Assembly: GCA_027044845.1 (NCBI GenBank)
Contig: JALUBM010000145.1
Span: forward strand, 1-6,535
DNA from: Sulfurimonas sp.
GTDB lineage: Bacteria > Campylobacterota > Campylobacteria > Campylobacterales > Sulfurimonadaceae
Direction of reading: 5' to 3'
DNA length: 6,535 nucleotides
Positions 6,528 through 6,535 of the stretch are shown here, piece by piece (position 1 is the first letter of the stretch; every line of letters begins with the position of its first letter). The position numbers and the translations under genes are program-made. Below the pieces are notes generated by a model. That model saw nothing but the letters and a program-made list of their open reading frames with translations, was not told where the DNA came from and searched no databases.

Positions 6528-6535
6528 TATAATTA

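Noticed and set aside
6524..6535. A perfect 12-base A/T palindrome at the right edge, considered as a Fur or PerR box.
   Set aside because: It does not match the known boxes closely, palindromes of only A and T are common in such DNA, and the window stops at its end so context is missing. Kept only as a note under the inverted repeat.
1..6535. Search for tRNA or tmRNA genes, CRISPR repeats, insertion sequences, toxin-antitoxin pairs or a novel defence module.
   Set aside because: Nearly every base from 1 to 6442 is in a recognised minus-strand gene, the gaps are at most 7 bp, and composition is even throughout, so there is no room for and no sign of such elements.

Overview
The window looks like a piece of a Campylobacterota (Epsilonproteobacteria) chromosome, most like free-living Sulfurimonas-type organisms. 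This rests on the strong A+T bias, Lys/Asn/Ile-rich proteins, very tight gene packing, the shape of the proteins (short TruB, 77-residue CsrA with a C-terminal tail, short NIF3-type protein), and the gene order helicase-truB-csrA-ispE, which I recall from Campylobacter. The genus is an inference.

Layout: all genes are on the minus strand, so transcription runs from the right edge to the left. Positions 6443-6535 are a short A+T-rich leader with a good -10 box and an imperfect inverted repeat. Then follow a UvrD/PcrA-type helicase (4394-6442), truB (3576-4397), csrA (3349-3582), ispE (2553-3341), smpB (2099-2551), a secreted M23 peptidase (1221-2099), a membrane-anchored TPR protein (613-1221) and a NIF3/DUF34 family gene that runs off the left edge (1-616). 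No gap between genes exceeds 7 bp. Junctions are ATGA (twice), TAATG (twice), a 7-bp overlap, and 1-bp and 7-bp gaps, so the set is very probably one translationally coupled operon. No terminator is visible between genes.

Functionally it is a mixed housekeeping operon: DNA repair/replication (helicase), tRNA modification (TruB), post-transcriptional control (CsrA), isoprenoid precursor synthesis (IspE, MEP pathway), ribosome rescue (SmpB), cell-wall remodelling (M23) and two less well understood proteins (TPR, NIF3-like). I see no mobile element, CRISPR array, RNA gene or defence system, and nothing that amounts to a new system. The points worth a second look are the A10 tract inside the peptidase gene, the inverted repeat at the operon promoter, the uncharacterised peptidase-TPR-NIF3 end of the operon, and CsrA lying inside an operon with several GGA-containing ribosome binding sites.
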